A stretch of 64,000 bases of DNA. It comes from Erysipelotrichaceae bacterium. GTDB taxonomy: Bacteria > Bacillota_I > Bacilli_A > Erysipelotrichales > Erysipelotrichaceae. The notes below the pieces were generated by a model. It was not told where the DNA came from. It worked only from the letters and a program-made list of their open reading frames with translations, and did no database searches. The stretch is taken from contig JAFWII010000004.1 of NCBI GenBank assembly GCA_017533785.1, forward strand, positions 81,071 to 145,070, in the 5' to 3' direction. A program made the translations under genes and the position numbers. Shown here piece by piece: positions 1 to 9,202 of this stretch (position 1 is its first letter; every line of letters starts with the position of its first letter).

Positions 1-1743
1 GATATTCATCAGAACGAAGCGGGAAGCGTTCCAGATCTTGTTGATGTAGTTCCAGGTGCTGGCGATCTTGATCTCGTCGAAGCGCAGGTCGGTGCCCAGC
101 GCGACGTCAGTCGTCAGATAGTAGCGCAGCGAGTCAGCACCGTATTTCTCGACCATGTCGAACGGATCGATGCCGTTGCCCAGGGACTTGGAGAACTTGC
201 GGCCGAGCTTGTCACGGATCAGACCGTGGATGACACAGTCTTTGAACGGACGCTTGCCGGTCAGCTCGAGAGCCTGGAAGGTCATACGGTTGACCCAGAA
301 CGGGATGATATCGTACCCGGTAACCAGACAGTCATTCGGGAAGTAAGCTTCCATATCGGCGGTTTTTTCCGGCCAGCCCAGCGTGGAGAACGGCCATAAG
401 GCGCTGGAGAACCAGGTGTCGAGAACGTCTTCGTCCTGGACCCAGCCTTCTCCCTCCGGTGCTTCCATGCCGACATAGACTTCTTCACCTCTGTACCAGG
501 CCGGGATGCGGTGACCCCACCAGAGCTGACGGGAGATGCACCAGTCGTAGGTGATCTCCATCCAGTGGTTCATGATCTTTTCGTATCTTTCCGGAACGAA
601 GTTGACCTTGGTATCGGCATTCTTCTGGTTCTCGAGAACGGCATCCGCGAGCGGACGCATCTTTACGAACCACTGTTTGGACAGATAGGGCTCGACCATA
701 ACGCCGGTACGCTCACTGTGGCCGACGTTGTGGGTGATCTTTTCGATGCGGATCAGAATCCCGTCTTTTTCGAGATCTTCCAGCAGTTTTTCACGGCAGG
801 CTTCCCTGCTCATGCCGACGTACGGTCCGGCATTCTCGTTCATCGTCGCATCCGGGTTCATGACGACCACGCGCTCCAGGTTGTGGCGGTTGCCGACTTC
901 GAAGTCGTTGGGGTCATGGGCCGGGGTGATCTTGACGACGCCGGTGCCGAATTCCGGATCGGCATGTTCGTCGGCAATGATCGGGATCTTTCTTCCCAGG
1001 ACCGGCAGGACCGCGTATTTGCCGATCAGATGCTGGTAGCGTTCATCTTTCGGATTGACGGCAACGGCGGTATCGCCGAACAGCGTCTCCGGACGGGTGG
1101 TCGCAACATCGAGATACTGGTCTGTTCCGTCGATGAAGTATTTCAGGTGATAGAAAGCACCTTCGACATCCTTGTAGATGACTTCCTCGTTGGAAAGCGC
1201 GGTCTGGGCAGCCGGGTCCCAGTTGATGATGCGCTCGCCGCGGTAGATCAGACCGCGGTTATAGTAATCGACGAAGACTCTCTTGACAGCGTTGTTGAGG
1301 CCTTCATCGAGGGTAAAGCGTTCCTTTTCATAATCGACCGAAAGACCGAGTCCCGCCCACTGATCACGGATCGTATGGGCGTATTCATGGGTCCAGTCCC
1401 AGCAGGCACCTAAGAAGTTCTCACGGCCGTAGCTGTACTTGTCGATGCCCTGGTCTTTCAGCTTCTTGACGACTTTCGCCTCGGTGGCGATGGCCGCATG
1501 GTCCATGCCGGGCAGCCAGAGCACATCAAAGCCTTGCATTCTCTTATATCGAATGATGATATCCTGTATCGCGGTATCATACGCATGGCCGAGATGCAGT
1601 TTTCCGGTAACATTCGGCGGCGGGATCACGATACAGTAGTGCGGTTTCCCGGACTGGTTATCGCTCTTGAAATAACCCTTTTCCTTCCAAATATCGTATT
1701 TCCCCTTTTCTGTCTGTAAATGGTCGTATTTATTCTCCAGCAT
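1..1743 (-). CDS. valS: Valine-tRNA ligase, N-terminal part (gene runs off the window start)
   Basis: Class I aminoacyl-tRNA synthetase that charges tRNA-Val in the cytoplasm. The reading frame is open from an ATG at 1743 to the window edge, about 581 codons of the usual ~880, so the anticodon-binding and C-terminal coiled-coil parts are missing. Visible motifs are [14 protein letters not shown] (the HIGH motif with the ValS-type PPPNVTG lead), [16 protein letters not shown] in the editing domain, [14 protein letters not shown], and [14 protein letters not shown], which is the KMSKS loop in KFSKS form. A GGAGG ribosome site lies about ten bases before the ATG. It is controlled by the T-box leader directly upstream. 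Identification is secure; only the truncation by the window limits it. Confidence 0.97.
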   Translation of the reverse strand, partial: MLENKYDHLQTEKGKYDIWKEKGYFKSDNQSGKPHYCIVIPPPNVTGKLHLGHAYDTAIQDIIIRYKRMQGFDVLWLPGMDHAAIATEAKVVKKLKDQGIDKYSYGRENFLGACWDWTHEYAHTIRDQWAGLGLSVDYEKERFTLDEGLNNAVKRVFVDYYNRGLIYRGERIINWDPAAQTALSNEEVIYKDVEGAFYHLKYFIDGTDQYLDVATTRPETLFGDTAVAVNPKDERYQHLIGKYAVLPVLGRKIPIIADEHADPEFGTGVVKITPAHDPNDFEVGNRHNLERVVVMNPDATMNENAGPYVGMSREACREKLLEDLEKDGILIRIEKITHNVGHSERTGVMVEPYLSKQWFVKMRPLADAVLENQKNADTKVNFVPERYEKIMNHWMEITYDWCISRQLWWGHRIPAWYRGEEVYVGMEAPEGEGWVQDEDVLDTWFSSALWPFSTLGWPEKTADMEAYFPNDCLVTGYDIIPFWVNRMTFQALELTGKRPFKDCVIHGLIRDKLGRKFSKSLGNGIDPFDMVEKYGADSLRYYLTTDVALGTDLRFDEIKIASTWNYINKIWNASRFVLMNI

Positions 1744-1972
1744 CTTACGAGATCCTCCTTAAATTGAAAAAACGTCCCTAAGGACGTTTTGAACGTGGTA
1801 CCACCTTAATTCGCATTGCTGCCTTGATTCCTTAACGCGGAATACGGAAGGACTTACTGGAATTCGGTCCTTCAGCTCCAAGACGACTTTTCTTCCGCTG
1901 TGCGTATCCGTTTCACCTTCCCGGATATCTCTTGGTGTCACCACCGGAATACTTCCTTCTTTTCAGTGCTAT
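1744..1972 (-). promoter_or_regulatory. T-box riboswitch leader of valS
   Basis: Read on the minus strand, the untranslated leader ends with the T-box element AAGGTGGTACCACG (1794-1807). A nine-pair terminator hairpin follows (AAAACGTCC with GGACGTTTT, 1769-1790) with a T-run, and then the valS ribosome site. This is the standard tRNA-sensing antitermination layout of Bacillota aminoacyl-tRNA synthetase genes; uncharged tRNA-Val would favour read-through. The specifier codon was not fixed with certainty, though GTC triplets occur in the plausible place. A small frame inside the leader is not a gene. Confidence 0.88.
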
Positions 1973-1978
1973 GAAAAA

Positions 1979-2007
1979 ATTATAAGGGATAGCGTTTTGT
2001 TTTACAA
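1979..2007 (-). promoter_or_regulatory. Promoter of the valS T-box transcript
   Basis: On the minus strand TTGTAA (2007-2002), a 17-base spacer and a perfect TATAAT (1984-1979) form a sigma-A type promoter. The predicted start is near 1972. The -35 box overlaps the stop codon of engB, so valS has its own transcript starting right at the end of the upstream gene. Confidence 0.65.
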
Positions 2008-2568
2008 GTCTTCCCCTGCTCCGGAAAGCTGCTTCAGAAGCTCCTGGTAGACGTCTTTCCGGCGGATATCCGTCAGGATGAAGTCTGCCTTGTCTTCTTC
2101 CAGTTCAGCAGCGATCTTGTTGACTGCCTGGATGTTCTGGTTTCTCGACTGCTTGTCCATCTTAGTGATAACGATCCTGTACGGTGTGCCCGTCTGCCGG
2201 ACATAGTCCAGCATTATCCGGTCGTCCTCACTGGGGATGCGGCGCACATCAAGCAGCAGCAGCACTTCCTTCAAAGCTTTGCGGCGCTCGAAGTACTCAT
2301 TCATCATCCGCCGGTACTGCAGCTGTTCCTTCTGGGTCCGTTTGGCATAGCCGTAGCCGGGCGCGTCGACCAGCGTGAATCCTTCCGCCTGGTAGAAATT
2401 CAGCATCCGGGTCTTGCCCGGGGTCTTGCCGACATAGGCGACCTTCTGGCCGAACAGGCAGTTGATGAACGTCGATTTGCCGACGTTGCTGCGTCCGACC
2501 AGAAGATATTCCTTTTCGCTTTCCGGCCACTGGGCTGCGCTGACAGCGCTTGTCAGAAAGCGTGTCAT
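2002..2568 (-). CDS. engB: Ribosome biogenesis GTP-binding protein EngB/YsxC
   Basis: TRAFAC-class GTPase needed for late large-subunit ribosome assembly. The 188 residues are the usual length. Visible motifs are GRSNVGKST (G1, residues ~26-34), DAPGYGYA (G3) and TKMD (G4). The start ATG overlaps the stop of lon by four bases (ATGA), so the two are translationally coupled. The lon-engB pair is a conserved Bacillota arrangement (lonA-ysxC in Bacillus). No anomaly was seen. Confidence 0.96.
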   Translation of the reverse strand: MTRFLTSAVSAAQWPESEKEYLLVGRSNVGKSTFINCLFGQKVAYVGKTPGKTRMLNFYQAEGFTLVDAPGYGYAKRTQKEQLQYRRMMNEYFERRKALKEVLLLLDVRRIPSEDDRIMLDYVRQTGTPYRIVITKMDKQSRNQNIQAVNKIAAELEEDKADFILTDIRRKDVYQELLKQLSGAGEDL

Positions 2569-4871
2569 TCGTTTACCAGGGCCTCTTTGATGATCTGATC
2601 GACTTTCTCCGCCGGTACGTAGCGGACGGTGTCCTTGACGGCCTGCGGGATATCGTCGAGATCCTTGACGTTGCCTTTCGGGATGAAGATCGTGCTGATG
2701 CCGGAACGGTGGGCTGCCAGAGATTCCTCCTTCAGTCCGCCGATCGGCAGCACATTGCCGCGCAGCGTGACTTCGCCGGTCATCGCGATATCGCTTCTGA
2801 CTGCTTTGCCGGTTATCGCGGAGACCAGCGCGGTCGTGATCGTAACGCCTGCGGAAGGTCCGTCTTTCGGAACTGCGCCTTCCGGCACGTGGATATGGAT
2901 ATCGTTCTCTTCAAAGAACTTCATATCGATCTTGAACTTGGATGCGTTGGCCTTGATATAGTCGAGAGCGATCTCGGTCGATTCCTTCATGACATCGCCG
3001 AGCTGACCGGTGACGACCAGTCTGCCCTTTCCCTTGAAGTAGTTGACTTCGATCGGAAGGATGTCGCCACCGAAGGAGGTGTAGGCAAGACCGGTGACGA
3101 CACCGACCTGGTTCTTCTTTTCCTTGGAACCGTAGTCGTAGATCTCGTGGCCGAGCCATTCGTTGACCAGCTTGCGGCTGACGCGGACGTTCTTCTTGCT
3201 GTCCTTGAGGATCGCCAGGACGCTCTTGCGGCACAGCGTTCCGATGACTCTTTCGAGCTGACGGACGCCGGCTTCACGGGTGTAGTGGCGGATCAGATAG
3301 GTCAGGACATCTTCCGGAAGCGTGAACTGGGAAGCTTTCAGACCGTTGGCTTCCAGCTGCTTCTTGATCAGATGGTTCTTGGCGATATTCAGTTTTTCGA
3401 TCTCGGTGTAGGAACTGAGCTCGATGATCTCGAGACGGTCTCTGAGTTCGTTCGGGATATTGTCCATGTAGTTCGCAGTCGCGATGAACAGGACATCAGA
3501 AAGATCATAGGGTTCTTCGAGATAATGATCGGAGAACGCAAAGTTCTGCTCCGGGTCGAGGACTTCCAGCATGGCGCTCGAAGGATCACCCTTGTAGTCG
3601 GAGGACATCTTGTCGATCTCATCGATCAGGAAGACCGGGTTGAGCGTTCCCGCTCTCTTCATGCCCTGGATGATACGGCCCGGCATGGAGCCGAGATAGG
3701 TACGGCGGTGACCGCGGATCTCCGCTTCGTCACGCACGCCGCCCAGGGAGATCTTGACGAATTTCCGGTCAAGCGCTCTGGCAACGGATTTCGCGAGCGA
3801 CGTTTTACCGACGCCCGGCGGACCGACAAGACAGATGATCGGGCTCTTCAGGCTGTTAGTCATCTGCTTGACAGCCAGGTATTCCAGGATCCTCTCCTTG
3901 ACTTTCTTCAGACCGTAGTGGTCTTCGTCCAGGATGGCGGCCGCTTTCTCGAGGTCGTCGTTGTCTTCGGAACGCTGATACCACGGGATATAGAGCAGCC
4001 ATTCGAGGTAGCCGCGGATGACGCCGGCTTCCCCGCTGGCCGGGGGCAGCATCTCATAGCGGCGGAATTCCTCGTTCGCCTTCTTGACGACGGCTTCCGG
4101 ATAGGGATTGTTGGCGAGCAGCTCGCGCAGATCGTCGAGATCGCCGGCTCCGCCGTCATCGTTCAGCTCTTCCTTGATCGCCTTCAGCTTCTCACGGAGA
4201 TAGTAGTCCTTCTGGCTCTCTTCGATATTGGTCTTGACCTTGGTGTTGATCTCTTCCTCGATGCGCTGGACTTCCTTCTCCTGGTTCATGATCTGGAGCA
4301 TCATTTCCAGACGCTTGATGACATCCGGCTCCGCCAAGAACTTCTGCTTGTCCGCCAGTTCCACGACATGGACCTGAGCGTAGGCATCAGTCAGTTCGGA
4401 AGCGGTCAGACCGGCTTTGAAATGATCGACCATCCGCATCGAGACGCCGCTGCGGATAAAGGACTGGGCCAGATCGTTCATCTCGCTCAGGATACGGTTG
4501 AATAAGACCGACATGCGTTTTTCATCGGAGATCACATCGTGCAGGACTTCGATATCGGCGAACTGTACGCCGTCGACCGTCTGCAGTTCTGTCAGTTTTG
4601 CCCGTTCGAGACCGGTGAAGATCACGCGCAGATGGCTGTCGCGGCGGCGGTAGCTCTTGATGTCGCACAGCGTACCGTATTCATAGATATTGCTGCGTTC
4701 CGGGTATTCCGCTTCCAGGTCGATCTGGCTGACCACGAAGACTTTCGTGTTTTCTCTGATCGCGTGATTCACGGCGTTGACGCTGACCTCACGGCCGACT
4801 TCGACCGTTAGTTCCTGTCCGGGAAAGATCAGCGCGCCTCTTGTGCAAAGCAATGGGATATTTTTTTCCAT
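2565..4871 (-). CDS. lon: ATP-dependent Lon protease (LonA)
   Basis: AAA+ serine-lysine protease that degrades misfolded and regulatory proteins in the cytosol. The 768 residues match LonA. The order is an N-terminal substrate-binding domain (~1-200), a coiled-coil linker, an AAA+ domain with Walker A GPPGVGKTS, Walker B VFLIDEIDKM and a sensor region, and then the protease domain. That domain holds the catalytic serine in PKDGPSAGVT and the lysine in GGLKEE. A strong GGAGG lies upstream of the ATG. The gene sits between tig and engB, a chaperone/protease neighbourhood. No CIRCE or CtsR operator was recognised upstream. Confidence 0.97.
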   Translation of the reverse strand: MEKNIPLLCTRGALIFPGQELTVEVGREVSVNAVNHAIRENTKVFVVSQIDLEAEYPERSNIYEYGTLCDIKSYRRRDSHLRVIFTGLERAKLTELQTVDGVQFADIEVLHDVISDEKRMSVLFNRILSEMNDLAQSFIRSGVSMRMVDHFKAGLTASELTDAYAQVHVVELADKQKFLAEPDVIKRLEMMLQIMNQEKEVQRIEEEINTKVKTNIEESQKDYYLREKLKAIKEELNDDGGAGDLDDLRELLANNPYPEAVVKKANEEFRRYEMLPPASGEAGVIRGYLEWLLYIPWYQRSEDNDDLEKAAAILDEDHYGLKKVKERILEYLAVKQMTNSLKSPIICLVGPPGVGKTSLAKSVARALDRKFVKISLGGVRDEAEIRGHRRTYLGSMPGRIIQGMKRAGTLNPVFLIDEIDKMSSDYKGDPSSAMLEVLDPEQNFAFSDHYLEEPYDLSDVLFIATANYMDNIPNELRDRLEIIELSSYTEIEKLNIAKNHLIKKQLEANGLKASQFTLPEDVLTYLIRHYTREAGVRQLERVIGTLCRKSVLAILKDSKKNVRVSRKLVNEWLGHEIYDYGSKEKKNQVGVVTGLAYTSFGGDILPIEVNYFKGKGRLVVTGQLGDVMKESTEIALDYIKANASKFKIDMKFFEENDIHIHVPEGAVPKDGPSAGVTITTALVSAITGKAVRSDIAMTGEVTLRGNVLPIGGLKEESLAAHRSGISTIFIPKGNVKDLDDIPQAVKDTVRYVPAEKVDQIIKEALVNE

Positions 4872-4892
4872 AACAAATACCTCCCTTCGATG

Positions 4893-4917
4893 ATAAAAGA
4901 CGCAGAGCGTCTTTTAT
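4893..4917 (-). terminator. Hairpin between tig and lon (terminator or attenuator)
   Basis: A perfect 11-pair inverted repeat, ATAAAAGACGC and GCGTCTTTTAT, with a three-base loop. On the minus strand the 3' arm supplies a short T-run, but no long T tract follows, and the lon ribosome site begins a few bases later. It could reduce rather than abolish read-through from tig into lon. On the plus strand the hairpin is followed by a long T-run, but no plus-strand gene needs it. Confidence 0.5.
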
Positions 4918-4923
4918 GTTTTT

Positions 4924-6228
4924 TTATTCTGTTTCTTCTTCTTCTTCTTTCTTCTCGGCTTTCTTGGCCTTGGTGCCCTTGAGGACATCCAGCGTCTTCT
5001 TGTCGCGAAGATCGCTTGTCAGGAACTCAGCCGGGAGCATGCGCTTGACGTCTTCGACGTCCATCTTGTACTGCTCCGCGAGTCTCTTGTATTCCTCATC
5101 GAGTTCAGCTTCGGTGACTTCGATATTCTCACGGCGGCCGATCTCTTCGAGGATCAGGGACTGACGTACGCGCTTGACTGCTTCGTCATGAAGCTGGCCG
5201 CGCAGCATGTCACGGAATTTCTCATCAAATTTGAATCCCGGAGCACTGTTCATCTGGTATGTAAACTGACGCTCATATTCGTTTACCATACCGTCCAGCT
5301 CCTGCTTGATCATGACTTCCGGAACGTCGATGACAGCCTTTTCGTTCAGCTTGTCAAGGAGTTCATTTCTGGCCTTCATCTCGGCATCGCGCTTGCGCTG
5401 CTGGGTCAGGCCGTTTTTGATGTACTTCTTGAGTTCCTCGACGGTCGCGACTTCCGGGATGTTGAGCTCTTCGATGATCGTTTCATCGATCTCCGGCAGG
5501 ACCTTGTGCTTGACTTCGTGGACCTTGACCTTGAAGACCGCGTCCTTGCCCTTTAATTCCTCGGCGTGGTAGTCTTCCGGGAATTTGACGTTGATCTCTT
5601 TTTCCTCTTCCGGGTTCATGCCGATCAGCTGTTCTTCGAAGCCCGGGATGAAGCTTCCGGAACCGATCTCCAGTTCATGGTTCTCAGCCTTGCCGCCTTC
5701 GAACGGAACACCGTCGATGGAACCTTCGTAATCGATGACAGCGACGTCGCCGTTCTCGACTGCGCCTTCCTTGAATTCGAGTTCAGCCTTGCTTTCTCTT
5801 ACTTTATCGATCTCTGCCTGGATCTCCTTTTCGGTAACGCGTACTCTGTCTTCCTTGTAGCCGAGATCCTTGTAGTCTTCGATCTGGACATCCGGCTTGA
5901 CCGGGCAGATGAAGCTTAAGACCAGCTGTTCGGGATCGATCGCGTCGATGCGCAGTTCCGGACGGTCGATCAGTTCGACCTTGTGTTCTGCGACTGCGGC
6001 TTCCAGTTCACCCTGAGCGAGGTCTTCAGCGGCTTCGATCAGGATCTGTCCTTCCGGGATCTGCTTGCGGATCAGATGCTCCGGAGCCTGTCCCTTACGG
6101 AATCCTTTGACAGTGACTTTTCTTGCGAGTTTGCGGAAAGCCTTCTTCTGGGCTTCCTTCCAGGTTTCTGTATCAACCGTTGCCGTCAGCTCTGCTTTGG
6201 CATTTTCAATCTTTTTATACTCTGACAT
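4924..6228 (-). CDS. tig: Trigger factor, ribosome-associated chaperone and prolyl isomerase
   Basis: Binds near the ribosome exit tunnel and helps nascent chains fold. The 434 residues carry three domains. The N-terminal ribosome-binding domain has the signature region VKGFRKGQAPEHLI (residues ~39-52). An FKBP-like isomerase domain (~160-245) includes GDVAVIDYEGSIDGVPFEGG. A long helical C-terminal chaperone domain ends in a Lys/Glu-rich tail. The ATG is preceded by TAGGAGG. It has its own promoter and is followed by a hairpin before lon; the tig-lon order is common in Bacillota. Confidence 0.97.
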   Translation of the reverse strand: MSEYKKIENAKAELTATVDTETWKEAQKKAFRKLARKVTVKGFRKGQAPEHLIRKQIPEGQILIEAAEDLAQGELEAAVAEHKVELIDRPELRIDAIDPEQLVLSFICPVKPDVQIEDYKDLGYKEDRVRVTEKEIQAEIDKVRESKAELEFKEGAVENGDVAVIDYEGSIDGVPFEGGKAENHELEIGSGSFIPGFEEQLIGMNPEEEKEINVKFPEDYHAEELKGKDAVFKVKVHEVKHKVLPEIDETIIEELNIPEVATVEELKKYIKNGLTQQRKRDAEMKARNELLDKLNEKAVIDVPEVMIKQELDGMVNEYERQFTYQMNSAPGFKFDEKFRDMLRGQLHDEAVKRVRQSLILEEIGRRENIEVTEAELDEEYKRLAEQYKMDVEDVKRMLPAEFLTSDLRDKKTLDVLKGTKAKKAEKKEEEEETE

Positions 6229-6251
6229 ATAGTCCTCCTACTAACTGATTT

Positions 6252-6280
6252 ATTATACAAGATTTATTCTTGACTGTCAT
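6252..6280 (-). promoter_or_regulatory. Promoter of tig
   Basis: On the minus strand ATGACA (6280-6275), a 17-base spacer and TATAAT (6257-6252): five of six and six of six matches to the sigma-A consensus. The predicted start is near 6245, giving a 17-base leader containing GGAGG. The -35 box touches the stop codon of the upstream DUF3196 gene. Confidence 0.75.
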
Positions 6281-6921
6281 TATTTAATCTCTGTGCCGAA
6301 CATTTTCGCGAGTTCGCCTGTGATCGCTCCGACGAGCTGGCCGCTCTCCTCCGCCTCGTAGCTGAGCGGCAGATGGGAGAAACACTTCTCCTGCAGAAGA
6401 TCGATCGCGAACTGGTAGAGCGAAGGCTCGTGGAGATAGATCTCCTTCAGCTGCTTTACCGCTTCCTGATAGCCGTCGCTTTCTTCCGGCAATAGACAAT
6501 AGCGGGGCACGAAACGATACTCCAGTCCGTTTTTGTTCAGCGTGAACTCCTCCGAGATCTCCTGCTCGATCAAGGCGTAGATCAGGATGTCCTTTGCCTG
6601 GGGAAGGACATCGGAAGAGAATACGTCGTCGATCAGGACCTTATGCTTGCGCAGGTTCTGGTTCGTCAGGGAATACACGGCATACATCTGGCTCTCCGCA
6701 TCCCCTTTCAGCAGTTCCCGGATCTTATCTTCGTCCGGGACCTTTAAGGTGTGCTCATCATTGCTGGGGATCCGTCTTTCCATCTCTTCGAGCTTCTCTT
6801 TGAAATCCGGCGGCACATAGGGCATGCGCAGTTCGCTGCGGATCATGAACAGCGCGTCGTCGTACTGTTCATCGGCCAGCAGCTTTTCGAGATCGTTGAG
6901 TATTTCGGTGTAATAATCCAT
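6280..6921 (-). CDS. DUF3196-like helical repeat protein
   Basis: A 213-residue acidic, largely helical protein with no signal peptide or membrane segment. The opening (YYTEILNDLEKLLADEQYDDALFMIRSEL) and the following helices resemble the tetratricopeptide-like DUF3196 family found in Erysipelotrichia and Mollicutes. The family has no assigned function. It lies upstream of tig on the same strand, but tig has its own promoter. The start ATG at 6921 has only a weak ribosome site. The family call comes from recognising the pattern and was not checked by a profile search. Confidence 0.6.
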   Translation of the reverse strand: MDYYTEILNDLEKLLADEQYDDALFMIRSELRMPYVPPDFKEKLEEMERRIPSNDEHTLKVPDEDKIRELLKGDAESQMYAVYSLTNQNLRKHKVLIDDVFSSDVLPQAKDILIYALIEQEISEEFTLNKNGLEYRFVPRYCLLPEESDGYQEAVKQLKEIYLHEPSLYQFAIDLLQEKCFSHLPLSYEAEESGQLVGAITGELAKMFGTEIK

Positions 6922-6978
6922 GGATATATCTTAACACAAAGCGTTATTCTTTTTTCTTTTGTGGTAAAATAAGCAACG

Positions 6979-7674
6979 GTGATAAATATGGCAAAAGTTA
7001 AAGAAAAAGACATTTCCGTTAACGGATCAAACTACGAGCGTCTCCCGATCAAGACCAAGGTCTTCAAGGAAGGCGATGATCTGGTCAACGATATCTACGG
7101 ATATACGAAAGACCTGCTTCAGGAAGGCGACATGTTCTTCATTTCCGAAAAGTGCGTCGCCTGCACCCAGGGACGCGCGATCCCGATGGAGAGCATCAAA
7201 CCGAGCGGTCTGGCGAAGTTCCTGTCCCGCTTCGTGACCAAGACGCCGGCCGGCATCGGCCTGGGCATCCCGGAAACGATGCACTATGCGATCAAGGAAT
7301 GCGGTACCGTCCGGATCCTGGCCGCCGCGGCTGCCGGCGCGATCGGCAAGCTCATCGGCAAAAAAGGCTGGTTCTACATCGTAGCCGGTCCGAAGGCCTC
7401 TTCGATCGACGGTCCGACTCCCAATACCCTGCCGCCCTACAACCATTACGTCGTTCTCGGTCCGGCTGAGCCGAACAAGGTCGCCAAGGCGATCTCCGAC
7501 AAGATCGGTGTTCCGGCTTTCGTCGTCGACATCAACGACCTCGGCGGAAACATCCTCGGTTCCTCCGATCCTTCGATCGACAACGCGACGATCGTCAAGA
7601 TCCTCAAAGACAACCCGCTGGGTCAGGATCACGAGCAGACCCCGATGGGCATAATTCGGAAAATTAATAACTAG
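6979..7674 (+). CDS. Coenzyme F420-0:L-glutamate ligase-like protein (CofE family)
   Basis: 231 residues resembling the F420 ligase fold, the CofE/FbiB N-terminal domain that adds glutamate to F420-0. Visible features include VNDIYGYTKDLLQEGDMFFISEKCVACTQG near the N-terminus, the AIKECGTVRILAAAAAGAIGKLIGKKGWFY stretch, and SIDGPTP with the following conserved loop. Members of this family occur in Bacillota that do not make F420, where their substrate is unknown. The start is either GTG 6979 or ATG 6988; a weak GGTGA precedes the ATG. A TAAAAT box at 6965-6970 would start RNA about two bases before the GTG. It is followed by a strong terminator hairpin. Confidence 0.72.
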   Translation: MINMAKVKEKDISVNGSNYERLPIKTKVFKEGDDLVNDIYGYTKDLLQEGDMFFISEKCVACTQGRAIPMESIKPSGLAKFLSRFVTKTPAGIGLGIPETMHYAIKECGTVRILAAAAAGAIGKLIGKKGWFYIVAGPKASSIDGPTPNTLPPYNHYVVLGPAEPNKVAKAISDKIGVPAFVVDINDLGGNILGSSDPSIDNATIVKILKDNPLGQDHEQTPMGIIRKINN

Positions 7675-7683
7675 CAAACAGCA

Positions 7684-7717
7684 CCTCCTCTGCTATAATG
7701 GCAGAGGAGGTTTTTTT
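7684..7717 (+). terminator. Terminator hairpin that also holds an extended -10 box and the next gene's ribosome site
   Basis: A perfect ten-pair stem, CCTCCTCTGC (7684-7693) with GCAGAGGAGG (7701-7710), and a seven-base loop TATAATG, followed by seven T. It should end the upstream transcript. The loop and stem also contain TGCTATAAT, a perfect extended -10 promoter with a predicted start near 7706. The 3' arm supplies AGGAGG for the ATG at 7721. RNA begun at the internal promoter would lack the 5' arm and keep the ribosome site free. Confidence 0.75.
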
Positions 7718-7720
7718 CTT

Positions 7721-9202
7721 ATGGGACACAAATTGGGATTCGATAACGAGAAATACATTGAACTTCAGTCGGCGAATATCGAGAAGCGCATCGAACGCTT
7801 TTCCAAACTGTACGTGGAATTCGGCGGCAAGCTCTTTGATGACTACCACGCCTCCAGAGTCCTTCCGGGATTCGAACCGGACTCCAAGATCAAGATGCTG
7901 CTGTCCATGAAGGACCGCGTCGAGATGATGATCGTCATCAACGCGGATGACATCGAAAAGAACAAGATCCGCGGCGACCTCGGCATCACCTATTCCCAGG
8001 ATATGTTCCGTCTGATCGACGCTTTCCAGGAAGTCGGCCTATATGTCGGCAGCGTCGTCATCACCCGCTACATGAAGCAGCCGGCAGCCCAGAAACTGCG
8101 CAAGCAGCTGGAAAAGAACGGTATCAATGTCGCCTATCATTATCCGATCCAGAACTATCCCAATGATATCGAACTGATCCTTTCCAAAGACGGTTTCGGA
8201 AAGAACGAATATATCAAGACCTCCAAGGAGATCGTCGTGATCACCGCACCCGGCCCGGGCAGCGGCAAGATGGCGACCTGTCTCTCTCAGATGTATCACG
8301 ACTACACCAACAACATAAAAGCAGGCTATGCAAAGTTCGAGACCTTCCCGATCTGGAACATCTCGCTGAACCATCCGGTCAACCTGGCGTACGAAGCGGC
8401 GACCGCCGACCTCAATGACGTCAACATGATCGACCCCTTCCATCTCGAGGCCTACAACGAGATTGCCGTCAACTACAACCGTGACGTCGAGGCCTTCCCG
8501 GTCCTGAACAACCTGCTGCGCAAGATCACCGGCAAGACGATCTACAAGTCCCCGACGGACATGGGCGTCAACATGGTCGGTTTCTGCATCTCCGATGACA
8601 AAGTCTGCCAGGACGCGGCCAAGAAAGAGATCGTCCGCCGTTACTACAAGGAACTCACTTCCTTACGCAAAGACGAAAGCAATGAGGAGACCGTTGCCAA
8701 ACTCGAGATGATCATGGCCAAGGCCGGCATCGACAAGAACTACCGCAATGTCGTCGAGGAAGCCGAAAAGGTCCACAAGAAGACCGATGAACCGGCTGTT
8801 GCGATTGAACTTGCCAGCGGCAAGATGATCACCGGCAAGACCTCCAAGCTGATGGGTGCTTCCAGCGCCTGCCTGCTGAACTGTTTGAAAGAGATCGCCG
8901 GCATCCCGGATATCAATCTGCTTTCCCAGAACATCATCGAACCGGTCCAGAAATTAAAAACGGATTATCTCAAGGGACATAATCCGCGTCTGCATACTGA
9001 TGAAGTCCTGATCGCGCTGGCGATCGAATCGATCACTTCCGACGTCTGCCGCATGGCGCTGGACGCGCTGCCGCAGCTTGAGAACTGCGAAGCTCATTCC
9101 ACCGTCATTCTTTCAGAAGTCGACCGCCGGACCTTCGCCAAACTCGGCGTCCGTCTGACGGAAAGCCCGGTCTACCAGACCAAGCGTCTCTATCACAGAT
9201 AA
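7721..9202 (+). CDS. DUF1846 family protein
   Basis: 493 residues, full length for the DUF1846 family, whose members have a P-loop-like N-terminal region and an uncharacterised C-terminal domain. Characteristic segments are MGHKLGFDNEKYIELQS at the start, VVITAPGPGSGKMATCLSQM (a Walker A-like GPGSGK loop at ~170-185), and NPRLHTDEVLIALAIESI near the C-terminus. The cellular role is unknown; it is widespread in anaerobic Bacillota. The ATG has AGGAGG ten bases upstream, supplied by the preceding hairpin. The 3' end overlaps the convergent nth gene by ten bases. Confidence 0.88.
   Translation: MGHKLGFDNEKYIELQSANIEKRIERFSKLYVEFGGKLFDDYHASRVLPGFEPDSKIKMLLSMKDRVEMMIVINADDIEKNKIRGDLGITYSQDMFRLIDAFQEVGLYVGSVVITRYMKQPAAQKLRKQLEKNGINVAYHYPIQNYPNDIELILSKDGFGKNEYIKTSKEIVVITAPGPGSGKMATCLSQMYHDYTNNIKAGYAKFETFPIWNISLNHPVNLAYEAATADLNDVNMIDPFHLEAYNEIAVNYNRDVEAFPVLNNLLRKITGKTIYKSPTDMGVNMVGFCISDDKVCQDAAKKEIVRRYYKELTSLRKDESNEETVAKLEMIMAKAGIDKNYRNVVEEAEKVHKKTDEPAVAIELASGKMITGKTSKLMGASSACLLNCLKEIAGIPDINLLSQNIIEPVQKLKTDYLKGHNPRLHTDEVLIALAIESITSDVCRMALDALPQLENCEAHSTVILSEVDRRTFAKLGVRLTESPVYQTKRLYHR

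Noticed and set aside
511..1413. Long plus-strand frame opposite valS, with similar long frames opposite lon, parC/parE, asnS and tsaD
   Set aside because: These are antisense shadows caused by codon bias of the real genes; their compositions are unlike proteins and they lack ribosome sites.
1759..1944. A 61-codon minus-strand frame upstream of valS
   Set aside because: It lies inside the T-box leader and has no ribosome site.
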